Positions 35,160 to 44,282 of a stretch of DNA of 64,000 bases are shown piece after piece (the first letter of the stretch is position 1; each line of letters starts with the position of its first letter). Made by a program: the position numbers and the translations under genes. Source of the stretch: Clostridia bacterium (GTDB taxonomy: Bacteria; Bacillota; Clostridia; Oscillospirales; Acutalibacteraceae); contig JAFXLD010000052.1 in NCBI GenBank assembly GCA_017531385.1, forward strand, positions 45,664-109,663, read 5' to 3'. The notes beneath the pieces were generated by a model. The model made no database searches. It had not been told where the DNA came from and worked only from the letters and a program-made list of their open reading frames with translations.

Positions 35160-37235
35160 ATGTACAGAACCTTATACTGTAACGACATATGTGACAAGCA
35201 TATTGGTCAGACCGTAAGCCTTGCAGGCTGGGTTGATGTTGTGCGTGACCACGGCGGCGTTATATTCGTTGACCTTCGTGACTACACAGGTGTCACACAG
35301 GTAGTTATCCACAATGAAGAATTTCTTAAAAATGTAAACCGTGAAACAGTTATATCTGTGACCGGTGTTGTTGAAAAAAGAGACGAAGAAACAGTTAACA
35401 CAAAGATTGCAACAGGTTATGTTGAACTTGTTGCAGATTCACTTCAGGTACTCGGTAAGAGTCAGAATATGCTTCCCTTTGAAGTAAGAAATTCGAGACT
35501 CAGCAAAGACGAACTGCGTCTTAAATACCGCTATCTTGATCTTCGTAATCCTAAGAATCATAACAACCTTGTTATGCGTTCAAAGATTATCCGTCACCTT
35601 AGAAACAAGATGGAAGACAAGGGCTTCCTTGATATGCAGACACCTATCCTTACTGCCTCATCACCCGAAGGTGCACGTGACTTCCTTGTTCCCAGCCGTA
35701 AGCATCCCGGCAAGTTCTATGCTCTGCCTCAGGCTCCTCAGCAGTTCAAGCAGCTCCTTATGGTATCAGGCTTTGACAGATACTTCCAGGTTGCACCCTG
35801 TTTCCGTGATGAAGACGCAAGAGCAGACCGTTCACCCGGTGAATTCTATCAGCTTGACTTTGAAATGGCTTTCGCAACTCAGGAAGAAGTTCTTGATGTG
35901 TGTGAAGACGTTATCTATGATACATTCAAGACATTCTCAGATAAAAAGGTTACAGAAAAGCCTTTCCGTCGTATCACTTATGCAGATGCGATGATGACAT
36001 ACGGCTCAGATAAGCCTGACCTCCGCAACCCTCTTATCATCGTTGACCTTACAGATTTCTTTGCAAATGTCAATTTCCCTGCATTCAGAGGCAGACCCGT
36101 AAGAGGTATTGTTGCTCCCTGTCAGGGCAAGTCAAAGAAGTTCTTTGAAGATTCACTCAAGTATGCAACTTCAGGTGAAGTAGGTCTCGGCGGTCTCGGT
36201 TATATCACTCTCAAAGAGGGAGAGTTTGCAGGTCCCATCGCAAAGTTCCTGAGCGAAGAGCAGAAAGCTGAAATCACTTCAATCACAGGCGTTAAAGAGG
36301 GAGAAACACTCTTCTTCATCTGTGACGACAAGAAGAATGATACAGAGAAAAAAGCAGGTCTTATCCGTACATGGCTTGCAAGAAAAGAACAGCTTGACCT
36401 TATTCGTGACGATGCATTTGAGTTCTGCTTTGTTGTTGATTTTCCCATGTACGAAAACGATGAGGAAACAGGCGAAACAATCTTTACACATAACCCCTTC
36501 TCAATGCCTCAGGGCGGTATGGAAGCACTTATGACAAAGGATCCCACAGAAGTTCTGGCATATCAGTACGACCTTGTTTGTAATGGTATTGAGCTTGCAT
36601 CAGGTGCTGTCCGTAACCATGATATTGATATCATGAAAAAAGCTTTTGATATCGCAGGATATGATGAAACAGAGCTTAAAAACCGTTTCAATGCCCTTTA
36701 TACTGCATTCCAGTACGGTGCACCGCCTCATGCAGGTATGGCACCCGGTATTGACCGTATGGTAATGCTTCTTACAGACGAAGAAAAAATCCTTGATGTT
36801 ATTGCATTCCCGCTTAACGGTAACGCTCAGGACCTTCTTCTCGGTGCTCCCTCAGAGGTTACAAATCAGCAGCTTGAAGATGTTCACCTTTTAGGCTCAG
36901 GAAGTGCTCTTGCACAGCGTCAGGCAGGGGCATCAACAAGCGGAAAAGCTCAGGGCAAGCGTTCAACTTTCTCAAACGCTCAGCAGCTCAATCAGCTTTC
37001 ACTCACAGAAGATGAAGAATCAGTTATGCAGGGTATTTTTGCAAAAATGAACGAAAATGAAAAAATCCTTACAGAATGTGATACAACAAATACAGAAGAA
37101 ATGGTACACGTAATGCCTATGACAAATGTACTTCGTGAAGATGTACGCAGTCAGCCCTTCACAAGAGAGAGCCTTCTTGAAGGTGCTCCCGAAAGAAACG
37201 AAGACAGCTGGCAGGTACCCAGACTCGTAAAGTGA
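35160..37235 (+). CDS. aspS: Aspartyl-tRNA synthetase fused to GatC (AspRS-GatC)
   Basis: The 691-aa protein is about 100 residues longer than usual bacterial AspRS. Residues 1-580 are a complete bacterial-type AspRS: OB-fold (LAGWVDVVRDHGGVIF), class II motif 2 (CFRDEDARADRSPGEFY), GAD-type insert and motif 3 (GMAPGIDRMVML). His31 in RDHGG is the residue linked to non-discriminating AspRS that also charges tRNA-Asn. Residues about 584-609 form a Ser/Gly/Gln-rich linker. From residue 610 the chain matches GatC: LSLTEDEESVMQGIF, then HVMPMTNVLREDV, RESLLEGAPERNED and QVPRLVK. No separate gatC lies nearby. RBS GGGAGG. Followed after 11 bp by gatA. Confidence 0.93.
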   Translation: MYRTLYCNDICDKHIGQTVSLAGWVDVVRDHGGVIFVDLRDYTGVTQVVIHNEEFLKNVNRETVISVTGVVEKRDEETVNTKIATGYVELVADSLQVLGKSQNMLPFEVRNSRLSKDELRLKYRYLDLRNPKNHNNLVMRSKIIRHLRNKMEDKGFLDMQTPILTASSPEGARDFLVPSRKHPGKFYALPQAPQQFKQLLMVSGFDRYFQVAPCFRDEDARADRSPGEFYQLDFEMAFATQEEVLDVCEDVIYDTFKTFSDKKVTEKPFRRITYADAMMTYGSDKPDLRNPLIIVDLTDFFANVNFPAFRGRPVRGIVAPCQGKSKKFFEDSLKYATSGEVGLGGLGYITLKEGEFAGPIAKFLSEEQKAEITSITGVKEGETLFFICDDKKNDTEKKAGLIRTWLARKEQLDLIRDDAFEFCFVVDFPMYENDEETGETIFTHNPFSMPQGGMEALMTKDPTEVLAYQYDLVCNGIELASGAVRNHDIDIMKKAFDIAGYDETELKNRFNALYTAFQYGAPPHAGMAPGIDRMVMLLTDEEKILDVIAFPLNGNAQDLLLGAPSEVTNQQLEDVHLLGSGSALAQRQAGASTSGKAQGKRSTFSNAQQLNQLSLTEDEESVMQGIFAKMNENEKILTECDTTNTEEMVHVMPMTNVLREDVRSQPFTRESLLEGAPERNEDSWQVPRLVK

Positions 37236-37246
37236 GGTGTGCTTAA

Positions 37247-38428
37247 ATGAACGAATATATTACCAAAATATGTGAAACAGGCAATATTGCCGTTGATGAT
37301 ACAATTCTTGTAAAAGACGCTGCAGCTACTGCAGGTTCAAGAATTCTTGAAGGCTTCAAGCCTCTTTTCAGCGCAGAAGCAGTCACAAGACTCCACGAAA
37401 AAGGCTACACCGTTTCAGGCAAAACTGCAACAGGTGAATTTGGTCTTGATCTTGTGGGCGAATTTTCATACTATGCTCCGCAGGAAGGCACGCTCAAAGG
37501 TGCTGCAGCTGAACTTGTTGCGAATGGTGAAGTTAAAGCCGCACTCGGCGTCGATATGAACGGTGCAACAAGACGTGCCGCAGCTCTTTCAGGTGTGGAT
37601 TTCCTCAAACCCACATACGGCACTGTTTCCCGTTACGGTGTGATTTCTTGTGCTGCATCTGGCGAACAGCTCGGCGTTTACGCAAAGAATGCTGATGGTG
37701 TAAAAGAAATTATGGAAGTAATCGCAGGTCACGACGACAAGGACGGCACAAGCCTTCCCGCAGAAAGCTATGATTATTCAATTGCTGATGTAAAGGGTAA
37801 GAAAGTCTGCATTGTAAAAGAGCTTCTTGAAAAAGCAGACGATGAAACAAAGGCAAAAGTCAATGCTTTTGCAGAAACACTAAAAGCAAATGGTGTTACA
37901 GTTGAAACAGTTTCCTGCGACATTTTTGACCTTGCTAACACAGCATGGCAGATTCTTATGTGTGCAGAAACCTGCAACAACGTTTCCCGTTATGACGGTG
38001 TAAAATACGGTCACAGAGCCGAAAAATACAGAAATATTGACGAGCTTTATGTTAACTCAAGAACAGAAGGCTTCAACTTCCTTACAAAGACAGTTATTCT
38101 CTACGGTTCAGACGTTCTTTCAAAGAACAGATACAAGGACTGCTACGACAAGTCACTCCGTGTACGCCGTGTTGTTTCAGAGAAAATGGCAGAAATCTTC
38201 GCTTCATTCGATGCAGTTCTCACACCTGTCTGCAGTAAGACTTCTTATGAAAGTTACGATATGAACGAAGCATTTATCAAGGTTTTTGAAGAAAGTGTAT
38301 TCACCTGCGTTCCAAACCTCATCGGCTCACCTGCACTTGTAACATCAGGTGTTCAGCTTATGGGTAAGAATTTCTCAGAAAGCACACTTTTAAGCCTTGC
38401 AGATGTTGTTGAAAGGATGGGTGAATAA
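37247..38428 (+). CDS. gatA: GatA-like amidotransferase subunit A, short and catalytically degenerate
   Basis: The 393-aa protein is about 90 residues shorter than standard GatA and lacks the N-terminal region before the catalytic Lys. The scaffold is clear: ILVKDAAATAGSRILEGFKP, FLKPTYGTVSRYGVISCAAS, GHDDKDGTS and VSRYDGVKYGHRAE. The amidase triad is Lys, cis-Ser, Ser. Lys23 is kept (LVKD). The Gly/Ser-rich GGSSGGS motif has become GTLKGAA, so the cis-Ser position is Leu83. The nucleophile in the usual DTGGSIRQP segment has become DMNGATRRA, i.e. Ala107. Glutamine hydrolysis by the normal mechanism should be impossible. The frame is unbroken and well conserved elsewhere. Confidence 0.88.
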   Translation: MNEYITKICETGNIAVDDTILVKDAAATAGSRILEGFKPLFSAEAVTRLHEKGYTVSGKTATGEFGLDLVGEFSYYAPQEGTLKGAAAELVANGEVKAALGVDMNGATRRAAALSGVDFLKPTYGTVSRYGVISCAASGEQLGVYAKNADGVKEIMEVIAGHDDKDGTSLPAESYDYSIADVKGKKVCIVKELLEKADDETKAKVNAFAETLKANGVTVETVSCDIFDLANTAWQILMCAETCNNVSRYDGVKYGHRAEKYRNIDELYVNSRTEGFNFLTKTVILYGSDVLSKNRYKDCYDKSLRVRRVVSEKMAEIFASFDAVLTPVCSKTSYESYDMNEAFIKVFEESVFTCVPNLIGSPALVTSGVQLMGKNFSESTLLSLADVVERMGE

Positions 38429-38429
38429 T

Positions 38430-39848
38430 ATGAATTACGAACTTGTCATCGGTCTTGAAACTCATGTTGAGCTCAGCACCGAATCAAAGATATTCTGCTC
38501 ATGCGGCGGTCACTCTGCCGCAAACGAACCCAACGACTGCGTATGCCCTGCTTGCTCCGGTATGCCCGGTATGCTTCCCGTAATGAACAAGAGAGTTGTT
38601 GAACTCGCTGTCACAGCAGGTCTTATGCTTAACTGCGAAATCAGCCGTTACACAACATTTGATAAAAAGAACTATTTCTATCCCGACCTTCCCTGTGCAT
38701 ATCAGATTACACAGCTCAATCACCCCATCTGTACAAACGGTCTTGTAACACTTAAAACTTCTCAGGGTCCCCGCGACATCAGAATCAAGCAGATTCATAT
38801 GGAAGAAGACGCAGGTAAGCTTGTTCACAGCGGAAACTCATCATTCGTTGACTTCAACCGTACAAGTGTACCTCTTATCGAAATCGTTACTCAGCCCGAT
38901 TTCAGAAGTGCAGAAGAAGTTATAACTTACCTCGGCAAACTCAAGAATATGTTCCGTTCAGGCGGAATTTCAGAGTGTGAAGAGGGTGCAATGCGTTGCG
39001 ACGTTAATATTTCTGTCCGTCCCGAAGGAAGTTCAGAGTTTGGTGTGCGTACGGAAATCAAGAACATGAGTTCATTTGAAGCTATTGAAAAGGCTATCAA
39101 GTACGAAGCTCAGCGTCATATGGATGCTATCGAATTCGGCACGGAAGAACTCGTTCAGGAAACAAGACGTTTTGACGATGTCAGCGGCAAGACTTTTGCA
39201 ATGCGTAACAAGGAAACAGAAGCAGACTACCGTTATTTCCCCGATGCAAACCTTATGCCCATCGTTATCGACGATGAATGGCTTGAAGCAATCAAGGCAG
39301 CAAAGCCCACAGCTGTTGACGAGAAGGCTGAACAGTACAGAGAATCAGGTATTTCAGACAAGGAAATAGATATGCTTCTTGCAAACAACAAGATATTAAG
39401 ACTTCTTGATGATACAGTTGCACTCGGCTGTAACATGAAAGATACAGCGGCTTATATCCTTACAGACTGTATGGGTATTCTCCGTAAGGCAGGCAAGACA
39501 ATAGCTGAACTCGATGTTACTGCAGAAAACCTTGCTACAGTTATCAAAATGGTTTCTGACGGCAAAATCAACAGAAATGCAGGTAAAAAAGTTCTTATCG
39601 CAATGATTGAAGACGGTGCAGACCCAACCGAATTCTGCAAGGCAAACGGTCTTGACAAGCAGGTTGATTCATCTGCTGTTGAAGGCATTGTTGATGCAGT
39701 TATCACAAACAATCCTCAGGCTGTTGAAGACTTCAGAAACGGCAAAGTAAAGGCACTGCAGGCTCTCTTCGGTGCTTGTATGAAAGAACTCAAGGGTGCA
39801 GGTGACCCCACAGTCATCAAGGCTCTTCTTGAGCAGAAACTTAAGTAA
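38430..39848 (+). CDS. gatB: Asp-tRNA(Asn)/Glu-tRNA(Gln) amidotransferase subunit B
   Basis: ATG 38430, two bases after the gatA stop, follows GGATGGGTG; a TTG at 38397 is rejected. The product has about 472 aa. The kinase/transamidase core is intact: YELVIGLETHVELSTESKIFC, zinc-type cysteines in CSCGG and CPACSG, KKNYFYPDLPCAYQIT, HMEEDAGKLVHS, FNRTSVPLIEIVTQPD, RCDVNISVRPEG and YRYFPDANLMP. The C-terminal GatB/YqeY helical domain (about 330-472) that reads the tRNA is present. It activates the aspartyl (or glutamyl) carboxylate with ATP. The operon ends with a terminator. Confidence 0.95.
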   Translation: MNYELVIGLETHVELSTESKIFCSCGGHSAANEPNDCVCPACSGMPGMLPVMNKRVVELAVTAGLMLNCEISRYTTFDKKNYFYPDLPCAYQITQLNHPICTNGLVTLKTSQGPRDIRIKQIHMEEDAGKLVHSGNSSFVDFNRTSVPLIEIVTQPDFRSAEEVITYLGKLKNMFRSGGISECEEGAMRCDVNISVRPEGSSEFGVRTEIKNMSSFEAIEKAIKYEAQRHMDAIEFGTEELVQETRRFDDVSGKTFAMRNKETEADYRYFPDANLMPIVIDDEWLEAIKAAKPTAVDEKAEQYRESGISDKEIDMLLANNKILRLLDDTVALGCNMKDTAAYILTDCMGILRKAGKTIAELDVTAENLATVIKMVSDGKINRNAGKKVLIAMIEDGADPTEFCKANGLDKQVDSSAVEGIVDAVITNNPQAVEDFRNGKVKALQALFGACMKELKGAGDPTVIKALLEQKLK

Positions 39849-39858
39849 AATAAAACAG

Positions 39859-39890
39859 AACAGGAGTAATTTACTCCTGTTTCTTTTTTA
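39859..39890 (+). terminator. Terminator of the aspS-gatA-gatB operon
   Basis: AACAGGAGTAA (39859-39869) is inverted as TTACTCCTGTT (39871-39881), followed by TCTTTTTT. Confidence 0.8.
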
Positions 39891-39903
39891 AGGAATGATT
39901 ATA

Positions 39904-41067
39904 ATGACAGAAAGACTTTTTGAAAAAGACGCTTATTGCAGAAATTTTTCTGCAGATGTCCTTTCCTGCGAAGAAAAAGACAGTTTCTATTATATTGTTC
40001 TTGATAAAACCGCATTTTTCCCAGAAGGAGGAGGGCAAGCTCCCGACAAAGGCACAATAAACGGTGAATCTGTTCTTGATGTGCAGGAAAAAGACGGCAT
40101 AATTTATCATAAAACCGAAAAAGCATTTGAAACAGGAGAAAAAGTGCAGTGTGAACTTGACTGGGACTTGCGTTTTTCGAGAATGCAGAGCCACGCAGGT
40201 GAACATATTGTCTCGGGTGTTGTGCATAGCCTTTTCGGCTATGACAATGTCGGTTTCCATATGAGCGAAAAGACAATGACCGTTGATTTCAGCGGTCCTC
40301 TCACGGTAGAAGACATCGCAAAGGTCGAGCTTGAATCAAACAAAGCGATTTACAAAAATGCACCCATTACTGCATCATACCCCACAAAAGAAGAACTTGT
40401 CGAAACAGACTACAGAAGCAAAATCGAACCCCGAGACGGCATCAGACTCATCACAATTGAGGGAATCGACTGTTGTGCATGCTGTGCACCTCATCCCGCA
40501 TTTACGGGTGAAATCGGCGTTATAAAAATTATCGACTTCTGTCCTCATAAAAAAGGTACAAGAATAGAAATGGTTGCAGGTATCAATGCTTTTCTTGACT
40601 ACACAGCTCTTCATACATCAGTAAAATCAGTTATGAATCTGCTTTCTGCAAAGCGTGATTCAATTTCCTTGTCAGTTGAAAAACTTCAGGAAACTGCCAA
40701 TAATCTCAAATCCGAAAACGGAAAAATGTCAAGAAAACTTGCTTTGGCATCACTGAATCCAATTACCGTTAACGGCTGTGCTTATGCAATAAGTGAGAAT
40801 ATGTCTTACGATGATCTGAGAGAGTGTGCAAATAATCTTATCCAGAACGGAACAAGAAAATGTATTCTCCTGTCAGAAACAGAAGACAGTAATTATATTT
40901 ATGTTGTCAGCAGTGCCGAGAATGATGTAAGAACGATTGTTAATATTCTTAACAGCACTTTTAACGGCAAGGGTGGCGGCAAGGATAATTACGCACAAGG
41001 CAAGCTTTCAGCATCATCAGATAAAGAATTCACATCTATTGTTGAAGAAATTCTGATTAACAACTAA
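39904..41067 (+). CDS. AlaX-type alanyl-tRNA editing protein with DHHA1 domain
   Basis: ATG 39904 has AAGGA at a normal distance; ATG 39895 is too close to it. The product has about 387 aa. An N-terminal beta-domain (TAFFPEGGGQAPDKG) precedes the editing core with zinc ligands HAGEH and CCACCAPHP. A coiled region (about 230-280) and a DHHA1-like end (FNGKGGGKDNYAQGKL) follow, as in AlaX-L proteins. It deacylates mischarged Ser/Gly-tRNA(Ala) in trans. It lies directly after the tRNA amidation operon but beyond its terminator. Confidence 0.85.
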   Translation: MTERLFEKDAYCRNFSADVLSCEEKDSFYYIVLDKTAFFPEGGGQAPDKGTINGESVLDVQEKDGIIYHKTEKAFETGEKVQCELDWDLRFSRMQSHAGEHIVSGVVHSLFGYDNVGFHMSEKTMTVDFSGPLTVEDIAKVELESNKAIYKNAPITASYPTKEELVETDYRSKIEPRDGIRLITIEGIDCCACCAPHPAFTGEIGVIKIIDFCPHKKGTRIEMVAGINAFLDYTALHTSVKSVMNLLSAKRDSISLSVEKLQETANNLKSENGKMSRKLALASLNPITVNGCAYAISENMSYDDLRECANNLIQNGTRKCILLSETEDSNYIYVVSSAENDVRTIVNILNSTFNGKGGGKDNYAQGKLSASSDKEFTSIVEEILINN

Positions 41068-41072
41068 CAGCA

Positions 41073-41099
41073 AAACCTCGGCTCAGCCGAGGTTTTTTT
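41073..41099 (+). terminator. Terminator after the AlaX gene
   Basis: AAACCTCGGC (41073-41082) and GCCGAGGTTT (41086-41095) form a perfect stem with a TCA loop, followed by TTTT. Confidence 0.9.
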
Positions 41100-41103
41100 G
41101 TTG

Positions 41104-43236
41104 TTATGTTTTGAAAGTATTTGTGCCTGCAGTCAGAAGTGTTTCCGAATAGTTTAATCTGAGAACTGCATTAATATTTTCGGGGATTGTGGCTATGAGT
41201 TCTGTCCGGTTGTATTCTACTGATATTTCACCTTTAATTGTCTTAATTTTACCCTTTGCATTGGGGAGATATTTCATGCAGACAGGCTCAATTATGACTT
41301 TTTCATATCCGTATGAATCCTTATCCTGACGGATACCGATGATATATTCAAACAGATATCTTGTTACAGCACCAAACATCGGATGACACTGTGAACGCAC
41401 ACCGTTCCAGTATTCGAGCAGGGTAGTAGCACCGCCGAGAATCTGATTGTAGTAAGAAACATCTTCCTTTGAAGTCAGCAGTGAAAATGCAACATCTGCT
41501 CTGCCTTTTTCAAAAAGTATTCTTGTAACAATATCTGTGCCGAAAATTCCTGTATCATACTTTCCGATTTCAGTGTATTTTTTAATCATGTTATCGAAAG
41601 TACGCTCATCACCGAGCCCTAAATCTATCGCAAATGCATTTGCACCCTGTTCATTATCGGCAAAATCACCCGTTTCATTGCAAAAATAAATTTCAGTAAT
41701 GGCTTTCTTTTTTGTTTTTATGCGGTTTTGTATTTCTGTTTTATATTGGTCATTTCCTGTTATATCGCAGATTTTTAAGAAAATTTCCATTGATTTAACA
41801 TAGAAATATGTGTTTACATAGGGCCTCGGAATAATCATTCCGTCAAGTTTGTTCAGCTGATTCTGTGACGGTGCACACCAGTCACCAAGGCACCATACAC
41901 CGGGAAGATCAGATGTTACAAGCTCATTTTCACTGTGCATTTCCATGTATTCAATCCACTTAAGCATTTTAGGGAATGTTTCTTCAAAAATTTCCTTTTC
42001 ACAATAGCTTCTGTAATATTCATACGGTACCATAACTATTGCACACCCCCAGCCACCGGGACCTCCTCCCGAAGGAACAAACGGTGCTGTGTACTGAATA
42101 TGACCGGTTTTCTGATCCTGACAGTCACAGATATCGGCTATCCATTTTTTATAGAATTTTTGTGCATCCAATTGCATCATTGATGCCGCACAGGTAAGCT
42201 GTCCGTCTCCTGTATAGCCTCTTCTTTCTGTATGCGGACAGTCGGACGGTATTCCGCAATGCATATTTGCAAGCTGTGTTCTGATATAGGCTTTCCGTAA
42301 CCAGTTGAGAATCTCATTGTCACATTCAAATTCAGAAGTAACTTCAATATCACTGTGAATAACTGCACATTCCGTGACTTCCACATCGCCGATTACTTCA
42401 AAATATCTGAAACAAAGCCATGTGAATTCCGGGCAGAGAAGTCTTTCGTTTTCATCGGTTATGTAGTCTGTATGCTGACCGTATATGTGCATTTCGTCGA
42501 GAGTGCCGTCTTCGTTGAGCAATTCACTGTATCTGACTTTAACAGTCTGTGCTTTGTTGCTTTTGAGTACAGGGTAACCTGTAAAAATTTCTCCCGCATC
42601 GTAAATATTGTTACCCAGGTATTTTGGTTTTATGATTCTTGCGATTTTATCAGCAGGGCAGTCCTGTAAATAGCAAGGGGTATCGGGAGTTGCCATGACT
42701 TTGACATCCTGCCATTGAAGTTTGTCGGCATCGGTATAGTCATGAGTTTCACCTGTAATCATGTTTGCTTCTTTTACGAATATTTCTTTATATTTTTCTG
42801 TTCCGTCTGAGAAAATCTGCCTTGATGCACCGTCTGTGTTTGTAATATCAATTTTCCAGCAGATTTTTGCCGTGCCGTAATCGTAAAATTCATAAAAACC
42901 CGGTGCCAACATGAAATCAATAATATTTTTGCCTTCTTTGAGATATTCGGATATATCATAGTACGGGCAATACAGCCTGTGAGCCAGTTTTTCTTCAAAG
43001 GGCAGATCACCATATTCTATATTGTATCTCTCTTCAAAGTCTGTATTAAGAGGTAAAAACAGGTCATCGCTGACTTTTTTACCGTTTATGTACAGCTTGA
43101 ATGTTCCCATGCAACCGATTGTAATAGTTGCTTTTTCGTTTTTGTCTATATCAAACTCAGATTGGATGTTGACAGGGAAAGATTTAACTCCTGTTCCTAT
43201 CCATATGGCTTTACTGAAATCTGCTTTTTTTAACAT
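41104..43236 (-). CDS. Alpha-L-rhamnosidase (GH78-like), cytoplasmic
   Basis: The 710-aa protein has no signal peptide. N-terminal beta-sandwich modules (KATITIGCMGTFKLYINGKK; DFMLAPGFYEFY) precede an (alpha/alpha)6 barrel with the GH78 hallmark CGIPSDCPHTERRGYTGDGQ and GVWCLGDWC, and a C-terminal beta domain (GEISVEYNR). The Glu in HTERRG and Asp/Glu residues in the barrel are expected catalytic acids. It would release L-rhamnose from imported oligosaccharides or glycosides. Start ATG follows TTGAGGAGTTGTATTTACT. Same strand as the upstream ZIP gene. Confidence 0.85.
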   Translation of the reverse strand: MLKKADFSKAIWIGTGVKSFPVNIQSEFDIDKNEKATITIGCMGTFKLYINGKKVSDDLFLPLNTDFEERYNIEYGDLPFEEKLAHRLYCPYYDISEYLKEGKNIIDFMLAPGFYEFYDYGTAKICWKIDITNTDGASRQIFSDGTEKYKEIFVKEANMITGETHDYTDADKLQWQDVKVMATPDTPCYLQDCPADKIARIIKPKYLGNNIYDAGEIFTGYPVLKSNKAQTVKVRYSELLNEDGTLDEMHIYGQHTDYITDENERLLCPEFTWLCFRYFEVIGDVEVTECAVIHSDIEVTSEFECDNEILNWLRKAYIRTQLANMHCGIPSDCPHTERRGYTGDGQLTCAASMMQLDAQKFYKKWIADICDCQDQKTGHIQYTAPFVPSGGGPGGWGCAIVMVPYEYYRSYCEKEIFEETFPKMLKWIEYMEMHSENELVTSDLPGVWCLGDWCAPSQNQLNKLDGMIIPRPYVNTYFYVKSMEIFLKICDITGNDQYKTEIQNRIKTKKKAITEIYFCNETGDFADNEQGANAFAIDLGLGDERTFDNMIKKYTEIGKYDTGIFGTDIVTRILFEKGRADVAFSLLTSKEDVSYYNQILGGATTLLEYWNGVRSQCHPMFGAVTRYLFEYIIGIRQDKDSYGYEKVIIEPVCMKYLPNAKGKIKTIKGEISVEYNRTELIATIPENINAVLRLNYSETLLTAGTNTFKT

Positions 43237-43273
43237 AGTAAATACAACTCCTCAATTTAAGTTTACAAAATCC

Positions 43274-44035
43274 TTATCCGAGCAAAACGTCAGTTATAAG
43301 CATGATACAGAATCCCACAAGAAGTGCATAAGTTGCACCTCTTTCATTACCGTGTGAATGTGTTTCGGGTATCATTTCATCGCTTATGACATACAGCATA
43401 GTGCCGCCTGCAAAAGCAAGAGCAAAGGGAAGAACGGCAGATGCAATATTTACAGCCAGATATCCTATCAGTGTGCCGATGACTTCAATAAGACCTGTAA
43501 ACATTGCGCATATGAATGTTTTTCTGGGTGAAACTCCTGCCGACAGCATCGGACCGATTATAACCATACCCTCGGGAATATTCTGAAGAGCAATACCTCC
43601 TGCAATGATAAGTGCCTGTGATGTATCGCCCGAACCGAAACCAACGCCTGCTGCTATACCTTCGGGAAGATTGTGAATTGCTATGGCAGTAACAAACAAC
43701 AGAACTTTACTCAGGTTTGCGTTATTGTGTGACTCAGTATCAGTGCCGGCCAACTTGTGAAGATGCGGAACAAGTTTATCTATAAGATTAAGACATACAG
43801 CGCCTGCAAAAATTCCTGCAACAGTTATAAGAATGTCGAATTTTCCGCCGTAATCAAGCGACGGCAGTATCAGTCCCAGCACTGCGGCAGCAAGCATGAC
43901 ACCGGCAGCAAATGACAGTACAATATCCGAAAATTTGTGTGATAATTTCTTAAATATAAATCCGATGACAGAACCTATGACAGTTGCACTGCCTACACCG
44001 ACAGCAGTTAATAATACAAGTTCCAAAACTTTCAC
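43274..44035 (-). CDS. ZIP family metal transporter (GufA-like)
   Basis: The 253-aa protein has about 8 membrane spans. ZIP family motifs are clear in span 4 (AIAIHNLPEGIAAGVGFG) and span 5 (GGIALQNIPEGMVIIGP), and ISDEMIPETHSHG near the end. These residues bind zinc or related divalent metals. It may import Zn2+ or Fe2+. It lies downstream of rubredoxin but separated by a terminator. RBS AAAGGAG. Confidence 0.88.
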   Translation of the reverse strand: MKVLELVLLTAVGVGSATVIGSVIGFIFKKLSHKFSDIVLSFAAGVMLAAAVLGLILPSLDYGGKFDILITVAGIFAGAVCLNLIDKLVPHLHKLAGTDTESHNNANLSKVLLFVTAIAIHNLPEGIAAGVGFGSGDTSQALIIAGGIALQNIPEGMVIIGPMLSAGVSPRKTFICAMFTGLIEVIGTLIGYLAVNIASAVLPFALAFAGGTMLYVISDEMIPETHSHGNERGATYALLVGFCIMLITDVLLG

Positions 44036-44059
44036 TCCTTTTTTAGTTCAGATAAAATA

Positions 44060-44087
44060 TCAGAAAAGTCCCGGTATTTGCCGGGAC
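44060..44087 (-). terminator. Terminator after rubredoxin
   Basis: On the minus strand GTCCCGG and CCGGGAC (44087-44081 and 44074-44068) pair around 6 bases, then TTTTCTGATATTTT. Confidence 0.8.
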
Positions 44088-44100
44088 AAATATTTTTTGA

Positions 44101-44259
44101 TTATTCTTCCGAAAACATATCTTTGCCAACTGAGCAGACCGGACACTCAAAATCATCCGGGAGCTCTTCAAACTTTGTGCCGGGTTCAATTCCGTTGTCG
44201 GGATCGCCGATTTCTTCATCGTAAATCCAGCCGCATACATCACATACATATTTTTTCAT
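44101..44259 (-). CDS. Rubredoxin
   Basis: The 52-aa protein starting at 44259 (GGAGGT 7 bases upstream) has the two Cys pairs CDVCGW and CPVCSVGKD that hold a single iron. It is the electron carrier for the flavodiiron protein encoded 23 bp upstream on the same strand, together detoxifying oxygen or nitric oxide. Longer starts upstream have no RBS. Confidence 0.95.
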   Translation of the reverse strand: MKKYVCDVCGWIYDEEIGDPDNGIEPGTKFEELPDDFECPVCSVGKDMFSEE

Positions 44260-44282
44260 TTTCTGTACCTCCACATTAGTTT

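Noticed and set aside
36850-37235. C-terminal extension of AspRS as a frameshift artefact joining two genes
   Set aside because: The frame is continuous with a natural linker, codon use is steady, and the extra part matches GatC in order; a true fusion is simpler.
37247-37600. Missing GatA serines due to a sequencing frameshift
   Set aside because: Flanking motifs remain in one frame on both sides (LVKD before, LKPTYG after) and the region reads cleanly, so the changes are substitutions.
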